Position numbers and translations under genes: made by a program
In this document: piece after piece, positions 48,101-61,561 of the stretch
Numbering within the stretch: the first letter of the stretch is position 1
Layout of the letters: each line of letters starts with the position of its first letter
Assembly: GCA_900404475.1 (NCBI GenBank)
Contig: OUQQ01000005.1
Location: 36,512-100,511 of the forward strand
Length of the DNA: 64,000 nt
DNA from: Spongospora subterranea
Taxonomy: Eukaryota; Endomyxa; Phytomyxea; Plasmodiophorida; Plasmodiophoridae
Reading direction: 5' to 3'
The notes under the pieces: model-generated
Seen by the model: only the letters and a program-made list of their open reading frames with translations
The model's database searches: none
What the model was told of the DNA's origin: nothing

Positions 48101-51100
48101 AAAACCAGTAAACAAAACAACCGCAAAAATTTACAAGCGTTGGAGAGGACACTTGGCATATGTCGATGATTAACTGCATCAACTCATTCGGGACCAGACG
48201 AAAATTGGACTGAAAACTCGCAATCACAAAACAGCATTAAATAAAAACGGTGGATGGGCAGACTTTAGGTCGACGAGGAATATTTGGAAGCGCAAATATT
48301 CTGTCACTGAGAAGCTTGCTGCAGAACTTAATTCGCTGTTTTTCTTCCAGAAACGAGCAGGAAGTAGATCCAATGATACAACGCATAGTGCGGATTATAA
48401 GCAGTTCATGATTGCTATCAGAATGTTAAAAAAAATCATTAGAAATTGCAAGTAGTTCCAAAAGTACCTTCGCCAGACCTCTAAGTTTGCATCCAAGTCA
48501 GAATCTAAAATCCATTCCGCAAGAAAAACCCATGTTCGCTCAATGTTGGAAGGAGTAGTGCTCGATATGAGACGCAGAAGAGCATCAACACAGCCTGGCT
48601 CTGACTCAGACTCACAGCATGGAATCGATTCTAGATTAAAGATCGAGTGTTAAGAAGTATGACGTGGTGATCAGTGAACGTCTACTATACTGAATGTAGA
48701 ACTGCCGTCCGCTTCTTCGTCATCCCCAAAGATAGCTCCTTGGATAATCGCTAACGTGAAATCTTTGAGTGGCGAACGACAAAATAGTGACCATACATAC
48801 GTAGAAAGTATTTGTCAACGTCTTCAAAGCCCAGTGCCATTATCGCTCCACAGCATTCGTGTCTGGCATTCCTGATGAAACCATTGAATAGACCAATCAA
48901 GCAAAGTACAATGAGAGTACCGCGATGGCAGACGGACAGTAACAAATGAGAGCCATGGTAGGATACCTGCATATTGCAATAAGAGAAAAGGGCTAATGGG
49001 GAAACGGATCACTGACCTGAGCGCGCCAACAAGAAGGACCGAATGTTTGGAATAACACTCGCAACCACCCCGATGAAGCGTACCGCTTCAATTGCAAGCT
49101 AAGTTCAACCGCGTTAAAAAACACCACTCAGCAATAAAGAAGGCACCTCATCCGTCACACTAGCAACAGCAATAGAAAAAACAGGCAACTGCAAATTGTC
49201 ATTCAAATGTTCGTGAGGAAACGAACGCACTATAGAACATATGCTATCAGTGCCAAAACATAGTTACGTGCAGAGCCCGGAAGTTTACCGAAAGCAGCTG
49301 CAACGAGTTGTACGGCCGCACCAAAGAAATCATCAGACAAAATGACCTCAGAAAGAGGTATTGATGTGGACTCTGAAAAAATAGATCATCCAGTGATTGC
49401 AAAACAAGTACCAAAGTTATACGGTTCTTTCCAGGACTGGAGGATATGATATTGCTAGCACATCGGAACACGGAAGCAGTAACAGCGTCGTTTGGTAAAA
49501 AATCCGGCAAGAAGAGTAGCCGAGCAAGAAAGACCAAGCCATTCCTAGACACAAATTTTGACGACCACGTAGATTCACCTTGAGGGGAAGACGAATACTC
49601 TGCAAAGTTTCAACACAGCAGTTTGGCTACTTTAAAAAATGACGGCACCTGTGGCGATGTCGAAAGCATAGCGAAGTTTTAAATGGTTGTTTGCAGGAAA
49701 AATTTGCTCGATGGGGGCATCCAAAGCCTTGATCATTTCCAAGGTAGGATGATGCAATGGGAGTAACGAAAGCGCATCCTGGCACAAAAAATCAAACATG
49801 ACCAAGAACATATTTCGAAGCCACAAACCCAAGCGTGTTGATTTGGCTGAGTAAACAATCGTTCCATTGAATCCTAAATCGCATTGAAGTTACACCAGCT
49901 TGTGTAGAAGGATATCGTCCATACAAATTCGGAGAACAAGGGCAGCAAAGTGTCGTTTAAACGCGATATGAATCGTTGATGGCTCTGTTCAAGAAACGCT
50001 GACCTGCTCGCTTCGGCTATCTCGGCAATAGCGGTGGTTCCCTATATATGAGTTACTAACAAGTTTATACTCCAAGTTTGAAGTTTATACCAAATTAACA
50101 TGTTTGAGAACTATATTTTGAAATGAAGGATCTGAGGGAGACAACGCGAATCGAGACAGACAGCAGACTACTCGTGAAAGTTCTGGATGAAGAAAACTTA
50201 TCGAAATTCGAACCTAGTCTAGAATGGAAGGCTTAGCTTACGGATTATTTCACCATCGACAATCCCTAGATTGAACATGGTTGAATTGTCATCAGATAAA
50301 GGGCGGCACGAAGTTTTTGTGGTTAGCACCATGTCTAAAAAGAAATCATCAAATTATCATGTGATTGCTGAAACAACAGACCTTCGACTGAAATAGGAAT
50401 CCCTTCTTCGCTTAAACGAGAAAGTAGCAAGGATCTCAGCATTACCACAGTAACACTACTATGAACTATGAGCTCGAACTCATCAATTGCGAACATGTTA
50501 TCTGGAACGATGATAAGCTTTAGTGTCGCCGGAGCACGCAACTTAGGGATCTGCCGTTAATAACATTAGATAGGGATGAAAAAAAAAGAATGATCGCCCG
50601 ACGATGTTGGTCCTCAAAGCTAAAATAGAGCACAATAAGGACAGATGACGAGTAGATTCGCATTTGGACAGACACTGTTTCAAAACAGGCATCATACATT
50701 CGGGCGTGCTAAAATCTTTGGCGTGAGTCAAATGTGATTGCGGTTCAAGATGCAAAAACCTTGATGAAAAAGATTGTGAAAGAATTTCGCGCGCGCGTTG
50801 CGCTACATCTTCGAAAGGGTTTTCAAGAGCAGCAGAAATGAAAAACTCCAGGACAAGCTTCAAAGTTGGAGACGATGAACAACGGAATAAAAAGTCATTT
50901 TCCGGCACAGACCTTGACCTCAGGCGCCTCAATTTTTGTATGTGGCTTTCCGGCAACGGAAACCCAGCCCGATTCGTCAACGGCGAAGAAGGAATAATCA
51001 ACAAGCGCGAATGCTCTGGGCCGTGCAGAAGCCCCATGTATATGGACGAGAAGAATATCCACGAAAAACCCCCTAAATGGTCATTAGCACGGATCGCTGA

Positions 51101-53707
51101 CATAGAGAGGCGACTGACCTGAATGTTGCAGCAGAAAATAAAGAACTTTGTAGTTCTGACGAAGCTTGCAAAATCTTCATTGTATCTACAAGCCACTTGT
51201 ACAGCATATCTTCTTTCTGGGGTGATGACGACGCCTATCTAGGAATTACACGCCGAATATATTTTTCAACAATACGTACACACTCAACAATATAGGACCA
51301 CAATCGTTCCAATTGCGATTTCTGACATGCAGGTGAGGAGTTTCGGATGAAAAAGATTACCACATTTTGTACGGAAACAGCTAAATTGGAAAATAACCAC
51401 ACAGAAAAACCGGGAAACCCAATAATCGCAGCGAATTACCAAGAACCGCATCTTCTAGAGAGTCGGAAAGGATTTCAATTATGCGGTCGAGCAAAGCGTA
51501 TTCCTCCTGACATATCAGCTAAACGCAACAGCTACGCATGTGGTAAATAAACGGTTTTTCAGTACCTCAAGCGAATCAATAACACCTTGCCTCGTAGTTG
51601 CCGACGTCACGCTGGCCCAAAGTGTACCAAGAGGATACAAAAGCAAAATTCTTTGCAATGCATCACAGGATGAAGCAACATCAGTATTTCCGTGGATATT
51701 CGCGATACAGTCATCTAACAGAGACGGTCTGCATCACTCAGCGGTCAGGTCATTGAAGAAGTATAAACCTGTTTACAGATATCTACCCACCGAAAACTTT
51801 CACCATGAGTAGAAGATAGAAGTCGAAGCAGCACATCATAAGTCTCAGAGAGACAAGGGTTTTCTTGGACCAGAGTTAGAAAATAAAATAAAAAATGCTG
51901 GCTCCCAATACCTTTGCTGAAAATCGCGTTCCAAATAACTCGTAATCCAAACCAATCATCGAGTTCATCTTCACCTTCTTCAAGATCACGTGGTTGGTTA
52001 TATTCTTTCCACGCGTGCACTGTTTCCTGTTCGACCAAGGCCCTAAACAGAACGATTACGAGCAGCGACGTGCCTAATCATAAACCTAACAGAAAGTGTG
52101 GAGTATATGCTGCCATAGGAGTCAATTCTAATATTTTTGAAAGATAGCTCAATTGCTCTAGATTCAAACAGGAGCTGAGCTCGTAGAGGACAACCAATGC
52201 AATATTATGTGTTGATTCATGATGCGCGGCACTACTGGTTAGTGACCCTGGATTTACTGTTAAATCAGTACTTCACAAAAAAAATTATATACAGAGCATT
52301 TGCAAGTGGGAATGCTCGAGCTTCTGCTGCTGTTGAAGTAGCACTAACAGTGGAGTACTGCGCTTAATCAACTCATCATGGCCGGCGAAAATCTTATCAA
52401 CAACTGAATTCTTCAACACCCACTCACAAATGTAAAGCGGAGTTAGCCACAGCACCTGAACATACGATTATGTGACCATGTTGGCGAATGAAAAAAATAC
52501 TTACAGAAAAAACACTTTTTACGGTTTGAGAGGAATTATCCTTGGCTTCAGAACGAATTTTCAACAGTTTATACGCAGACCTTAGCGGATCAATGCCAAC
52601 TTGAGTTCTCATTTTCGCAGTTGCTTGAGAAACTATTCCGACAATTTCATTCAGTGCAACGATTTTTTTATCCTGTCAAAATATGACCTGGTTTGTTGGG
52701 TTTAAGCATGCAACACGTACCAGGAAGGGAGAGTCAAGCCAGTCAAGCAAGAGGCTCAGAATAAAAGTTTCAATCGAAACTCTTGCAGGAGGATTAGCCG
52801 TTACAGGGATTAAATGCTGAATGTGATCGACAATTGTCGCGATATTGTTGATTGTGAACGATTTTATGTCACTTGGATCGCGGCCCTCGAAGAAAGCAAA
52901 TAAAACACGAGCCAGTGCAGGTCCAAACATGCTAGAGACGAATTTAACAAAAGAGACTTCGATAATAAGACGCTGCATTGTTTACTTTTTGAAGTCATCA
53001 TGTAAAATATCTTTTAAAGAGGCGAAAAGGCGAAGGAGGTCCAACAGTATAGCGCACTGAAAACAGCACGTCAGACGTGAAGTGCACGAGTCTCGAGATT
53101 TTACCGATACATAGCTTTGCTTTGATTTGATCAATCCCAGAATAGCAGTAAATCCGCCATGATTTCCGAAGAAATGAATGAAATGAGCACGCAGCGGTGT
53201 GCAAATCCACGGTGGCACGCCACTCCTCACATATTCGGTGGCAGTAGAAACCGTGAACGTGCGAAAAGACGCAGCGAAAAGGCCTCTAGTATTACGCTGT
53301 GAACGACTTCCAGGGGAGTCAACAAGAGGGTCCGGTACAAACGCACCGAAAATGACTTCAAAAATACCTAGCAAAATGTTGAGATACGCACAGTTGCAGG
53401 TGTTTTGAAGAATTATACTGATCATTTCCGGAAACCCAGACGATAACAAATTTATCATAAGTTGCATTGCGCATTCAATAAACTGGACTGCCTCATCAAA
53501 CTGCTCGACGCACGCTGGTTCCGTTGATACAGCGGCAAAAATCGCCGATGGCGTTAAAACTCGTATTAGATAGCAGTACGGTTCGTCCAAAAATTCCGTG
53601 ATTGCATCGCAATTAGAGGGCACCTCCATTAGCAATGCAGCTATGGTTGCTGAGCGGCGATCAGTCTTTAACATGACGACGCATTTGCTGTTCGTGCCCC
53701 TTACCAT
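45167..53707 (-). CDS. Giant ubiquitin-specific protease (USP9X/USP24/USP34 type)
   Basis: A long multi-exon gene (about 8.5 kb; introns ~50 bp, not all resolved), with a long helical N-terminal half and the catalytic domain in the C-terminal third. The Cys box is at ~47840-47895 (QNQGSTCYMNSLIQLLF). The fingers are at ~47120-47700, with LFCHLMASHRKWHD, EQQDVHEFANHLFDKL, GECPHRSERSESF and CEHCDKKV, then CFK...LPNHLIFHLKRFEYDFD. The His box is at ~46890-46930 (VHTGVADAGHYFAF), followed by FNDTSVSPFD and QCFGG...SAYLLFYERV. The post-catalytic tail runs to the stop at 45167. All catalytic motifs are intact. The start is tentatively the ATG at 53707. The family removes ubiquitin from diverse substrates. 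The exact subfamily is uncertain. Confidence 0.85.
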
Positions 53708-55546
53708 AGTGTTCTCGGAGTGGGGTCAACGTCGCCAGAGTCAGAGCGGTGCGGTCAGGTTCCGAGGTCGCCCGAGTTCGGCACGCAACCAGCGTACACG
53801 AAACAGCGATGAACGACGTGAGGACGTTGTCCCCATTCTCCATATATAGTCCTTATGAGGATTGTCGCGCAATTGCAGCGTAACGATGTTACACCATGAC
53901 TCACTTAACTCTGTGCACTTCTTACGGACATTTTCTCGTTCTTGATTTTGGCGTTTTTCAGAGGGGTAAAAGAGTGGTATCGTAGAGTCGTACTGTACTC
54001 TGGTCAAAGGTGCACCGAATAACCTGTCCTGCTAAAATCTCGTCATAACTTCATTCACAATTCAGATAGTCATGACCACTGTTCGGCATTCTTTGTTCCG
54101 ATTCTGAACTCCAAACGTGGACGCCTCTGGGTTCGAGGTTTGAGCCAATGATGCTCCCATTGGCGATGAAAATGTCCAGTCGGTCAAGAATGGCAAAATC
54201 AGGGTTAAGGTTGTGTGTCTACGTCGACCCTGTGTGGTCCCTTGTCCCATTATTGTTTCATGCGGTAGCCAACAAGGATTCGCTATCAACTCGCCCATCG
54301 TAGGAGAACGCATCAGGTCAAACATGTTTGCCAATGTATTTTTCCGAAGCGTTTGACTCGAATCAATTCAATAAAGCCACAGATAATAATAGTCGTTGCA
54401 GCACCTTGAAAAGAAGGAGATTTACTCTAACTACATAGTTTGGCGTCTTGCAAGTCAACATCGCCGCCCCATGGCCTCAAAATATTTCTGCATTTCGCAG
54501 CGTGGCACCATTTTCATGCGGTTCGCGATGTCATCAATGCCGTATGAACTGGGTCAAGGAACTGCCAAAGATGTAAATTTTACGCCCTTCTTGCTCACCG
54601 AAGAATACGACAGCTGAAAACCTGGCTCAAACCACCGATTCAGAACATGCCGAAACAGTCGACATTTTCAAATGCGAGAACTGAATAAACAGCAGAAATA
54701 TCTGCAATGTAAATTCCGGTTAAGGCTAAAGATCAAGAGTTGATACAAATGCTATGTTCAAAAAGCCAGTTTTATGCACATTCTGATAGTCGGTTAGCTC
54801 GTAATGGCATCCTGTCCAATGTTCCCTGTTCGCCTTTAAGGTGGCGTTTGCCGTCGCGTTGAAGATGGAAAATCATCAATTCACCATTTATGTGCCGGTT
54901 CCGCACCCTAAACTGTGTTGGCATCTCAGGAATTACGAGCCTGGACTCGGGTCGCCAACACACCCACGATTGTGGACAAACAAGGTCTGTATTAGAACTA
55001 AAAGAAAACTCCGGACAACAGACGGGTCTGATCCGTCTCAGGGAATTTATTGGTTCATTTGAAACATTCATTGTTTTTTGTTTAATCATTCTCTTTTGAT
55101 ATGCGAGATACAACGAGTTCGCCTATAAATCAATGGGCCTTTCATCAGACACGGCTCTCATTGATCAGTTTATCATAATGGAAAACCCCTGACATCATCC
55201 CATGAGTATCAGTTCAGAGCTGAGTGCTGCACAATTTTGAGTATTGCACCTTGACGTTTTCTGTGAGCACCCGGGAAAGGCCCAACAATTATAAGGCGAA
55301 CCAACAAAACAAGATGGATTACTAGATTGCTGATTCATTTCTGTTCCAATGTTAAATGATCATCGTCTCGATAGTGTCGCACATCCGTCTCAGTGCTGCG
55401 CCGAAATCGCTCGTGGACTGTGGGACGGATCAGGAGGCCGCATCCAGGTGCGGTTTTGGCGCGATTTTTTAAAGCACTGGGTCCAGTGTTGGCGAAGGGT
55501 TCGGACATGGCGGCGTGAGGGCGATTTCCTGTCGAATAATCCGGGA
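53708..55546. other. Intergenic region, USP / E2F
   Basis: 1.8 kb between divergent gene starts. It holds a GTACTGTACTCTG word at 53990-54002 identical to one at 62986-62998, and minus-strand frames at 54062-54334 and 54772-55113 without recognisable domains. An E2F site lies at 55454-55464. An open frame at 53661-53843 could be an alternative 5' exon of the USP, but its phase does not join. Confidence 0.45.
55454..55464 (+). promoter_or_regulatory. Consensus E2F site upstream of the atypical E2F gene
   Basis: TTTTGGCGCGA matches the E2F consensus TTTSSCGC exactly. It lies about 85 bp upstream of the inferred ATG at 55547. Autoregulation of E2F7/8-type genes is known in animals and plants; its use here is inferred. 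Confidence 0.55.
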
Positions 55547-56939
55547 ATGGAGAATGTCTCACCGAAGAAATCGGCGTCAATCGGATCGAAGTACCGTCGT
55601 AAAGAGCGGTCGTTGGCGGTTTTAACTACGCGGTTCCTGTCGAAATGCGTATCGGAATCCACAGAATATATCGACCTAAACGTGTTTGCCAAGGTTCTCA
55701 GCATTTTGGTCTTTTTGGAAAATATCGTCGTGCTGGTTGATTTTTTGATTATCAGGAAATGGGAGTTCCTCGCCGCCGTCTATACGACATCATCAATATC
55801 CGTAAAATTAGGAAAGAATTGGTAGACTTGAAAACTCAAACCGGAATGCTCGTTTTCAGTGGAGAACATCGGTTCCACGACTCGTAAGGGGAAGGCATCG
55901 TACTACTACAACGGTCCAGAGCAGGTTCATCTTACTATGTCTCGATTGCGGGATCAGCCACTACCTGACAACACCTCCTGGTCTAATGTAAATACCACAA
56001 TCCACACACTCATCACCTTTTCCTACTGGCGTTTTGCTCCATTTCATGTTTTTTCTTTATTTTCCGTCAAACTCCCTCTTCCTTGATGGAGCCAATGGCT
56101 GTCGCCGGTTCTCAGTTCTTGCCCTTGTAGATGCTATTCTCAGAATGTAATGATGGCGAAAGAAAAACATATACGTTAGGAAATCTTTGTAAATGTTTCG
56201 TCTGTGAGTTATGATCTCAATTTTCCATTTCCATGATCGGTTGAATCTCCGCCTTGCAGCATTTCTGTTTAACACGCCAGCGTTATCTTGCACATTGGAT
56301 GACTTTGCCGATACTGTATTTCCTCTTGACGAATCGAGTCCTGTGGAAGTTTTCACGGCTCACAAAAGCTGTATTCGCCGGCTATACGATGTCGTTAACG
56401 TATTGATAGCGTTCGGCGTTCTCGAGAAGGTGCTGAGATATCGCAGGAACCTGTTCCAGATCGTCATCCCACTTTCCAACAAAGTTGATTAATCTGTGCA
56501 TTTTTGACCACCGGCTCTAACATTGTTGTCATTCAGAATGCCACAGGAAATTATGCCCGTGAGAGTTTGACGCCTGAAGATGTGATAAACGAGCAGCCGC
56601 CTCTTGCTGAAGTTACGAAGATATCCAGATTGGTTTTCTCGACGCGTCTACCGAGGTGTATTTCGACCTTATTTCTCTGTATCAGTTCGGCTAACGCTCT
56701 GTCATTCAATCAGCTACCAGCAGGACCATAAGTCGGCGTTCCAAATGCTGGTCGACGTGGCGGAACACACTCCACCGCCGTCGTTGGCGATCGTCAAGCC
56801 ATCCGAGATCGCCATGCGTCATTTTGACCGAATCCGGTCGATGGGCTGCCTTGGTGATTCTAATGAGTTCCTGGCACGCTATCAAGCCGTTCTACAGTCG
56901 TGGATGGTTTATCAAACAACGGACCGATTGTTCCAATGA
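55547..56939 (+). CDS. Atypical E2F transcription factor with two DNA-binding domains
   Basis: The first exons resolve as 55547-55693, 55756-55801 and 55860-55987. The ATG at 55547 opens MENVSPKKSASIGSKYRRKERSL. DBD1: KERSLAVLTTRFL, EYIDLNVFAK|EMGVPRRRLYDIINI|LENIGSTTRKGKASYYYNG. DBD2: a GCRRFSVLALVDAILR segment (~56095-56157), then PALSCTLDDFADTVF and SCIRRLYDVVNVLIAFGVLEKV (~56350-56440). Both RRLYD recognition helices are present. Two winged-helix domains in one chain without a dimerisation or pocket-binding domain is the E2F7/8 (DEL) plan, which acts as a DP-independent repressor. The tail (to the stop at 56937) is unrecognised. Introns between the domains are not fully resolved. Confidence 0.85.
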
Positions 56940-57297
56940 GGCACCAACTATATATATTACTGTATAAAATCCAACAATCAATTCTCTCTATCGGGCAGAA
57001 CCGGGTGAGCATTTATGGATTTGATTTCGTATCACGCCCCATACAGGGCAGAAAAATATCATAAATGCACAACTTCTCCGCTTTGTCCCAAATTACGAGT
57101 ACGGGTGCTGTCAACTGGTGTTCATGGTTGAACTTGATTATAGAAAAGTATTCTGAAATCCTGATAATTTTGGGGCAGTTCCATCTCACATAATCAGAAG
57201 ATGTTCGTCAACGTGTGTTAAGTGACGTATATTTAATTTTGCGACTTTTGTTTTGCGAACATCGATTGTCTCGCTAAGTTCATGGAACATTCAAATT
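56940..57297. other. Convergent 3' intergenic region, E2F / coiled-coil gene
   Basis: AT-rich, about 360 bp, with no open frame of note and no repeat seen. Confidence 0.5.
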
Positions 57298-60200
57298 TTA
57301 CGGGTGCTGAGCTGGCTGTGTATTTCTTTGAAGAGTAATTTTACTGGGTCCAAATCCCGCATGGGTGTTGTTATCAACAACAGGGGATAATCGTAGGCGA
57401 GCAGGAATGGTTGCTGAACTTCTACAGTGAGAACCTCTGTTGGAATACTTCTTGAGCAGCGACTCGTCGCGATTCTCTAGCTCCAGTTTATAGAAGCGAA
57501 CCTCGTTGGCTAGCTGTTCGGCCTCCGATTGCTGCCGGCCAACGTCCACCTCCAATTCACGAATTCGGTCACGATCTTCCACCCGGGATTTCACCTCTCG
57601 TGATGTTTGATCCAATTCCGACATTCTACAAAGATTCGTGAATAGCGGAAAACACTTTATGGAAAACGGTCGTCCCACAATGAGAAATCAAAGAAGGCGT
57701 TTTCGCTTTGTCAATCTCTGCTGTTTTCTGAATAAAACATTCTGGAAACAAATTCGGACTTGGATAAAATGAAGTATATCTTGTAAATGTTGTTCAACAG
57801 GTCACGTTCTTACTGTTTTCTCAGGTGCGTATACCGCCTTGTCGCTCGAGTCAGTTCAGACACAACGTCATCGTGTTTCTGCTGCAGTAGCGCCATCATC
57901 TCCTGATGCTGCTGATCCCGCTCCCCAATGCGCTGCCGCTCCCGTTTCGTCATATCCTCCAGCACGATCTCGTGTGATCGGTCCGCTTCGTCTCGACCTG
58001 CACCGAATAGATACGTTTGGTCATGGGGAAAATGGTGCGACCTGACCCATTTACCAGCAATAGTCTCCTGTAACGTTCTCTGGAGTTGCTGGATCTGTTC
58101 TGAGAGCTCATGGACACGCCGATCCAACGCTTCCCTGATCAGGTTGTGTTCCGACACCAGTCGTCTCCTCTCATCATCGGCTCGAACATCAGCCAGCGAC
58201 GCCAATCTAGTCCATTATCAGCAATCCCGACATCACAATGCGTTATTTCTCTACTAACTGCATCAATCGATGACATTCGGATTTTGCTTTTACATTCTCC
58301 TGTTCTAGTAATTCTTGAGATCGCTTTTTGCCCCTTTCTTCAAGTTCATGTAAATCTTCCTTATGCTTGCGATTCAAATCCTCAATCTTGCCCTATGACC
58401 ACAATATCAGACGTTAGATCCTGATCCATCTTGAACACTAGACCTACGTTCATTATCGTACAGTGTTGGTCAATGATCAACTGTTTTTCCGTTTGCCATT
58501 CGTTCCCCAATCGCTGGCGCAGTTCGTCGACTTTCATAACCGAGTTCGCCATATTCCTTCGATCTGCCTCAGATAGAATTTCTTGGATTCTATATGAAAA
58601 GCACGTCACCTTTACGATGAAGCTATGAAACCTGTTTCTGACCTGAGCTCCATTTGAGACGATACCTCCTTTGCGGTCACCTGTGCAGTTCTCAGATTGT
58701 CGTCCAGTTCTTTTTTTATATTCGCCAGCGTATCGCCAAACTCGATCTGCGCTCGGGTGAACTCATCGTTGGCGTCTCCAATACGTGACAATGTATGATG
58801 ATACTGATCCTGAACTTGATCGAGTTCATTTTGGGTCAGTCGATGCCGATCAGCGATCCTCTTCACAACCTAAACAAACTTCCTTCACGTACCGATACTC
58901 CAAAATTAGGGTAAAACTCGGTGAACAACCAAAACGTCGTAAGTTTGAAATAGAACTGGGCGATTCAGCAGACGATTGGCATAAATGGGAGTGGGCACCT
59001 GTCGGGAATCATCCTGCACTGAACTCATCCGTTGACTGAGTTCATGGGCGATCACATCGTGGTCAACTTGCGCCTGGGCCATATGGGAGTTGTGGATGAT
59101 CTGCTCTTGAGTTCGCACGTCATCAATGGCATTGGCGATCTTGGCCTCGTACGATGATTGTAGCTCGTTCATGATGTTGACGTTGCTGCCATTCTTCATC
59201 TTAGCTATCTCGCCATTAAACGTTGCCGTCAAGTCGGAATATAGCGCATCTAAACGCTGCGACAATTGCAGTTCGTGCCTCTTGATGACCTTGTCTAGTG
59301 CATCTTTTGACCTGTTGGGCATCGATTAGCGAATTGATTCGACAAGAAGTGTTTTGTTTCTACCTATTTACCATCTCAGCGGTCGCTGCGCTGCAGTTAG
59401 CGTTGACCGACAGTAGGTTTTCCTCATGGTGGGTCTTAATCTGGATAAGGTGCTGACGATGCGACTGAATTTGTTGGCATTGGTTTTGAGTCTGTTTGTG
59501 GAGAGCTAATGCATTTTCCGACACAGCCTGGGCTTTGAATAATACCGACTCAGAAGATCGCTGTGATTTCACCATCCATTCGATCATCTAAAGAGCGACC
59601 TTAGATAGCCGAAAACGTGAAGCATTTGCGATGTGAAACCTGATCAGATTGGGTTTGTAATGAACCCAATGAGAGATTCTTCTCGTTAATGATCTGGTCC
59701 TGTCCACATCTCCATATCGACAGCTGCTGTTGGGATAGGCACCGCTCCATCAGCCGCACATCGCCAATGGCGTCGGCCACCTTGGTGTCCAGTGACGAGT
59801 GTATGGTCTCAAACCCGGCCAGCATCTCGGCGTATCTGGCCCGAACCTCGCCCTCATTCGTTCTGCTCCTGTTCAGCAGCCCTCGACATTGCGCCAGCTG
59901 TGTCCTCAATGTCTCATGTTCCTCCAACGCTGATTTCCTCGCCAACGTCCATTCGGCACGTTCCGCGTCAAACTTCGCCTGTAACTCTACATTGTAACAT
60001 ATAAGTATAACATAAACCAGTTGGCACAGCCAAGTAACATAGAACATAGCGTTACGAAAAAAAACGGCCCACTGTGAATAACCCAACACCGCCAGGTAAC
60101 GTAAGATCCGGTGACTGGCAATGAAATTATGTTCCAGGACTCGACCTTCAGTGCAGTTCTTGACGGCCAGTTGAACAATACTCGGATCGCATTTTCGTTG

Positions 60201-61561
60201 GAGTGCCGAGTTGATCTGGCGTTGGTCTTCCAACTCCTGGTTATGGGCCAGGGTGTACTGGGCCAGTTCCTGCTCGTGCCGTTGCCGCAGCTGCTGTTCA
60301 CGATCGGCGGCATCGTGCTCGGCTTTACTCATGCGACGGCGTAGCTGATCGCATCTATCCTGGAATTGCGCCTCGTGATGTTGTATCCACGCTGCGTGTT
60401 CCTCCTCCATACCAGACCGCATCTCCTCTATCCGTTGTAGCCACTTCATTTCATGTTGTCGTTGCGCTCCTTGTAGTGATTCCACTAATTGCCTTTCCGA
60501 CTCGATTCGTCTCTCAAGGTCATCAACCTTTCCCATTGCTTTCCGTAATTGATCCTTTAGTGAATGAACTTGATCATCCACCTCCATCCGTTCGTTCTCC
60601 TTATCCTCCATCAATAACTTCATTGACGATATTCTGCACTCAAGTTGTTTAACACTATAATATCCCTGTCAGGTTCACAATAGACGGCGGATGACCCTCC
60701 CAAACCTATTATCGGCCTTCATCGTGGCATGTTCAGCAGCGATCAACGCCTGTTCGGTTCTCAGTCGCCGACTCCTCTCCGACGCTCTTGCCGCCATCTC
60801 CCTTCGTAACTCGCTGTGTAATTGGTTGGCCATGTTCTGCAGGTCGACTGCCAATCCCCATAGCCTATCGCATCTCTTCTCGCCCCTGGCGATCACATCT
60901 TTGGCCAGCTCCATATCCTGATCCTCCCCCGTATTCCTACATCTCTTCATCCAATCGACCGCAATATCATCACGTCTCTCAACAATCTTATTCCACTCCG
61001 ATAACACCCCGACTATAGACCGGTTGAACTCGTCCCCAATGCGGTTTCTGATAATCTCCCTGGATAATGTCGCCATCATGCCGCTCATCATTTTATCCAT
61101 CTGTTCCCGTTCATCGGTGAATATCGTCACCACATTATCATATCTCAACTGCATCGAGCATATTTCCATATCAACGCCCAGAACCTGGTTTTATCAGAGA
61201 TTCGCACCTGATTTTGCTGTGATTGATGTTCGTCACTGATTTCACGATTAACGACCACAGTTCGCTGCATCTCCTTGGTCGGTTTCATAACCGACCTCAT
61301 CAGGACCTGAACCTGATGCAGACGCCCTGTGAACGCCTTCCTCAACCAAACAACCTCCCGTTTCATCTGGCTAACGCGTTCGACGAGCTCAGAGTTCACG
61401 ACGTCGATCTGTCCTTCATCCCGCCCTTCGGTTGGGGCAACGCGATCCGACTCTAGACCCTCCAACGCCTGACGCAGCTGGCCGAATGTGCCATCATCGC
61501 TGGACGATGAGCGCAATGGCATTGGCGGCACGAGATTCCCGTCCGTTGGGCGGCGCCACAT
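57298..61561 (-). CDS. Long coiled-coil protein, FAM184-like
   Basis: Multi-exon. Exon 1 is 61561-61208 (ATG at 61561, MWRRPTDGNLVPPMPLRSSS) and exon 2 starts at 61148 after a 59-bp intron (acceptor TCGATGCAG). Nearly all of the protein, about 1100 aa, is heptad-rich: EREQMDKMMSGMMATLSREI, LERRIESERQLVESLQGA, and REQQLRQRHEQELAQYTLAH. The C-terminal exon ends with QLANEVRFYKLELENRDESL, then a Ser/Arg tail with HAGFGPSKITLQRN. From memory, F-x-K-L-E-L-x-N-R-E followed by a short tail with a glycine-containing PNVGV-like box is the FAM184 signature. FAM184 function is poorly known. The link could reflect a general coiled-coil resemblance only. Confidence 0.7.

Noticed and set aside
53661..53843. 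60-codon frame as the first exon of the USP
   Set aside because: The only donor gives a phase that creates a stop in the next exon.
61185..61207. A 23-nt intron in the coiled-coil gene
   Set aside because: A downstream acceptor at TCGATGCAG gives a normal 59-bp intron in the same phase.
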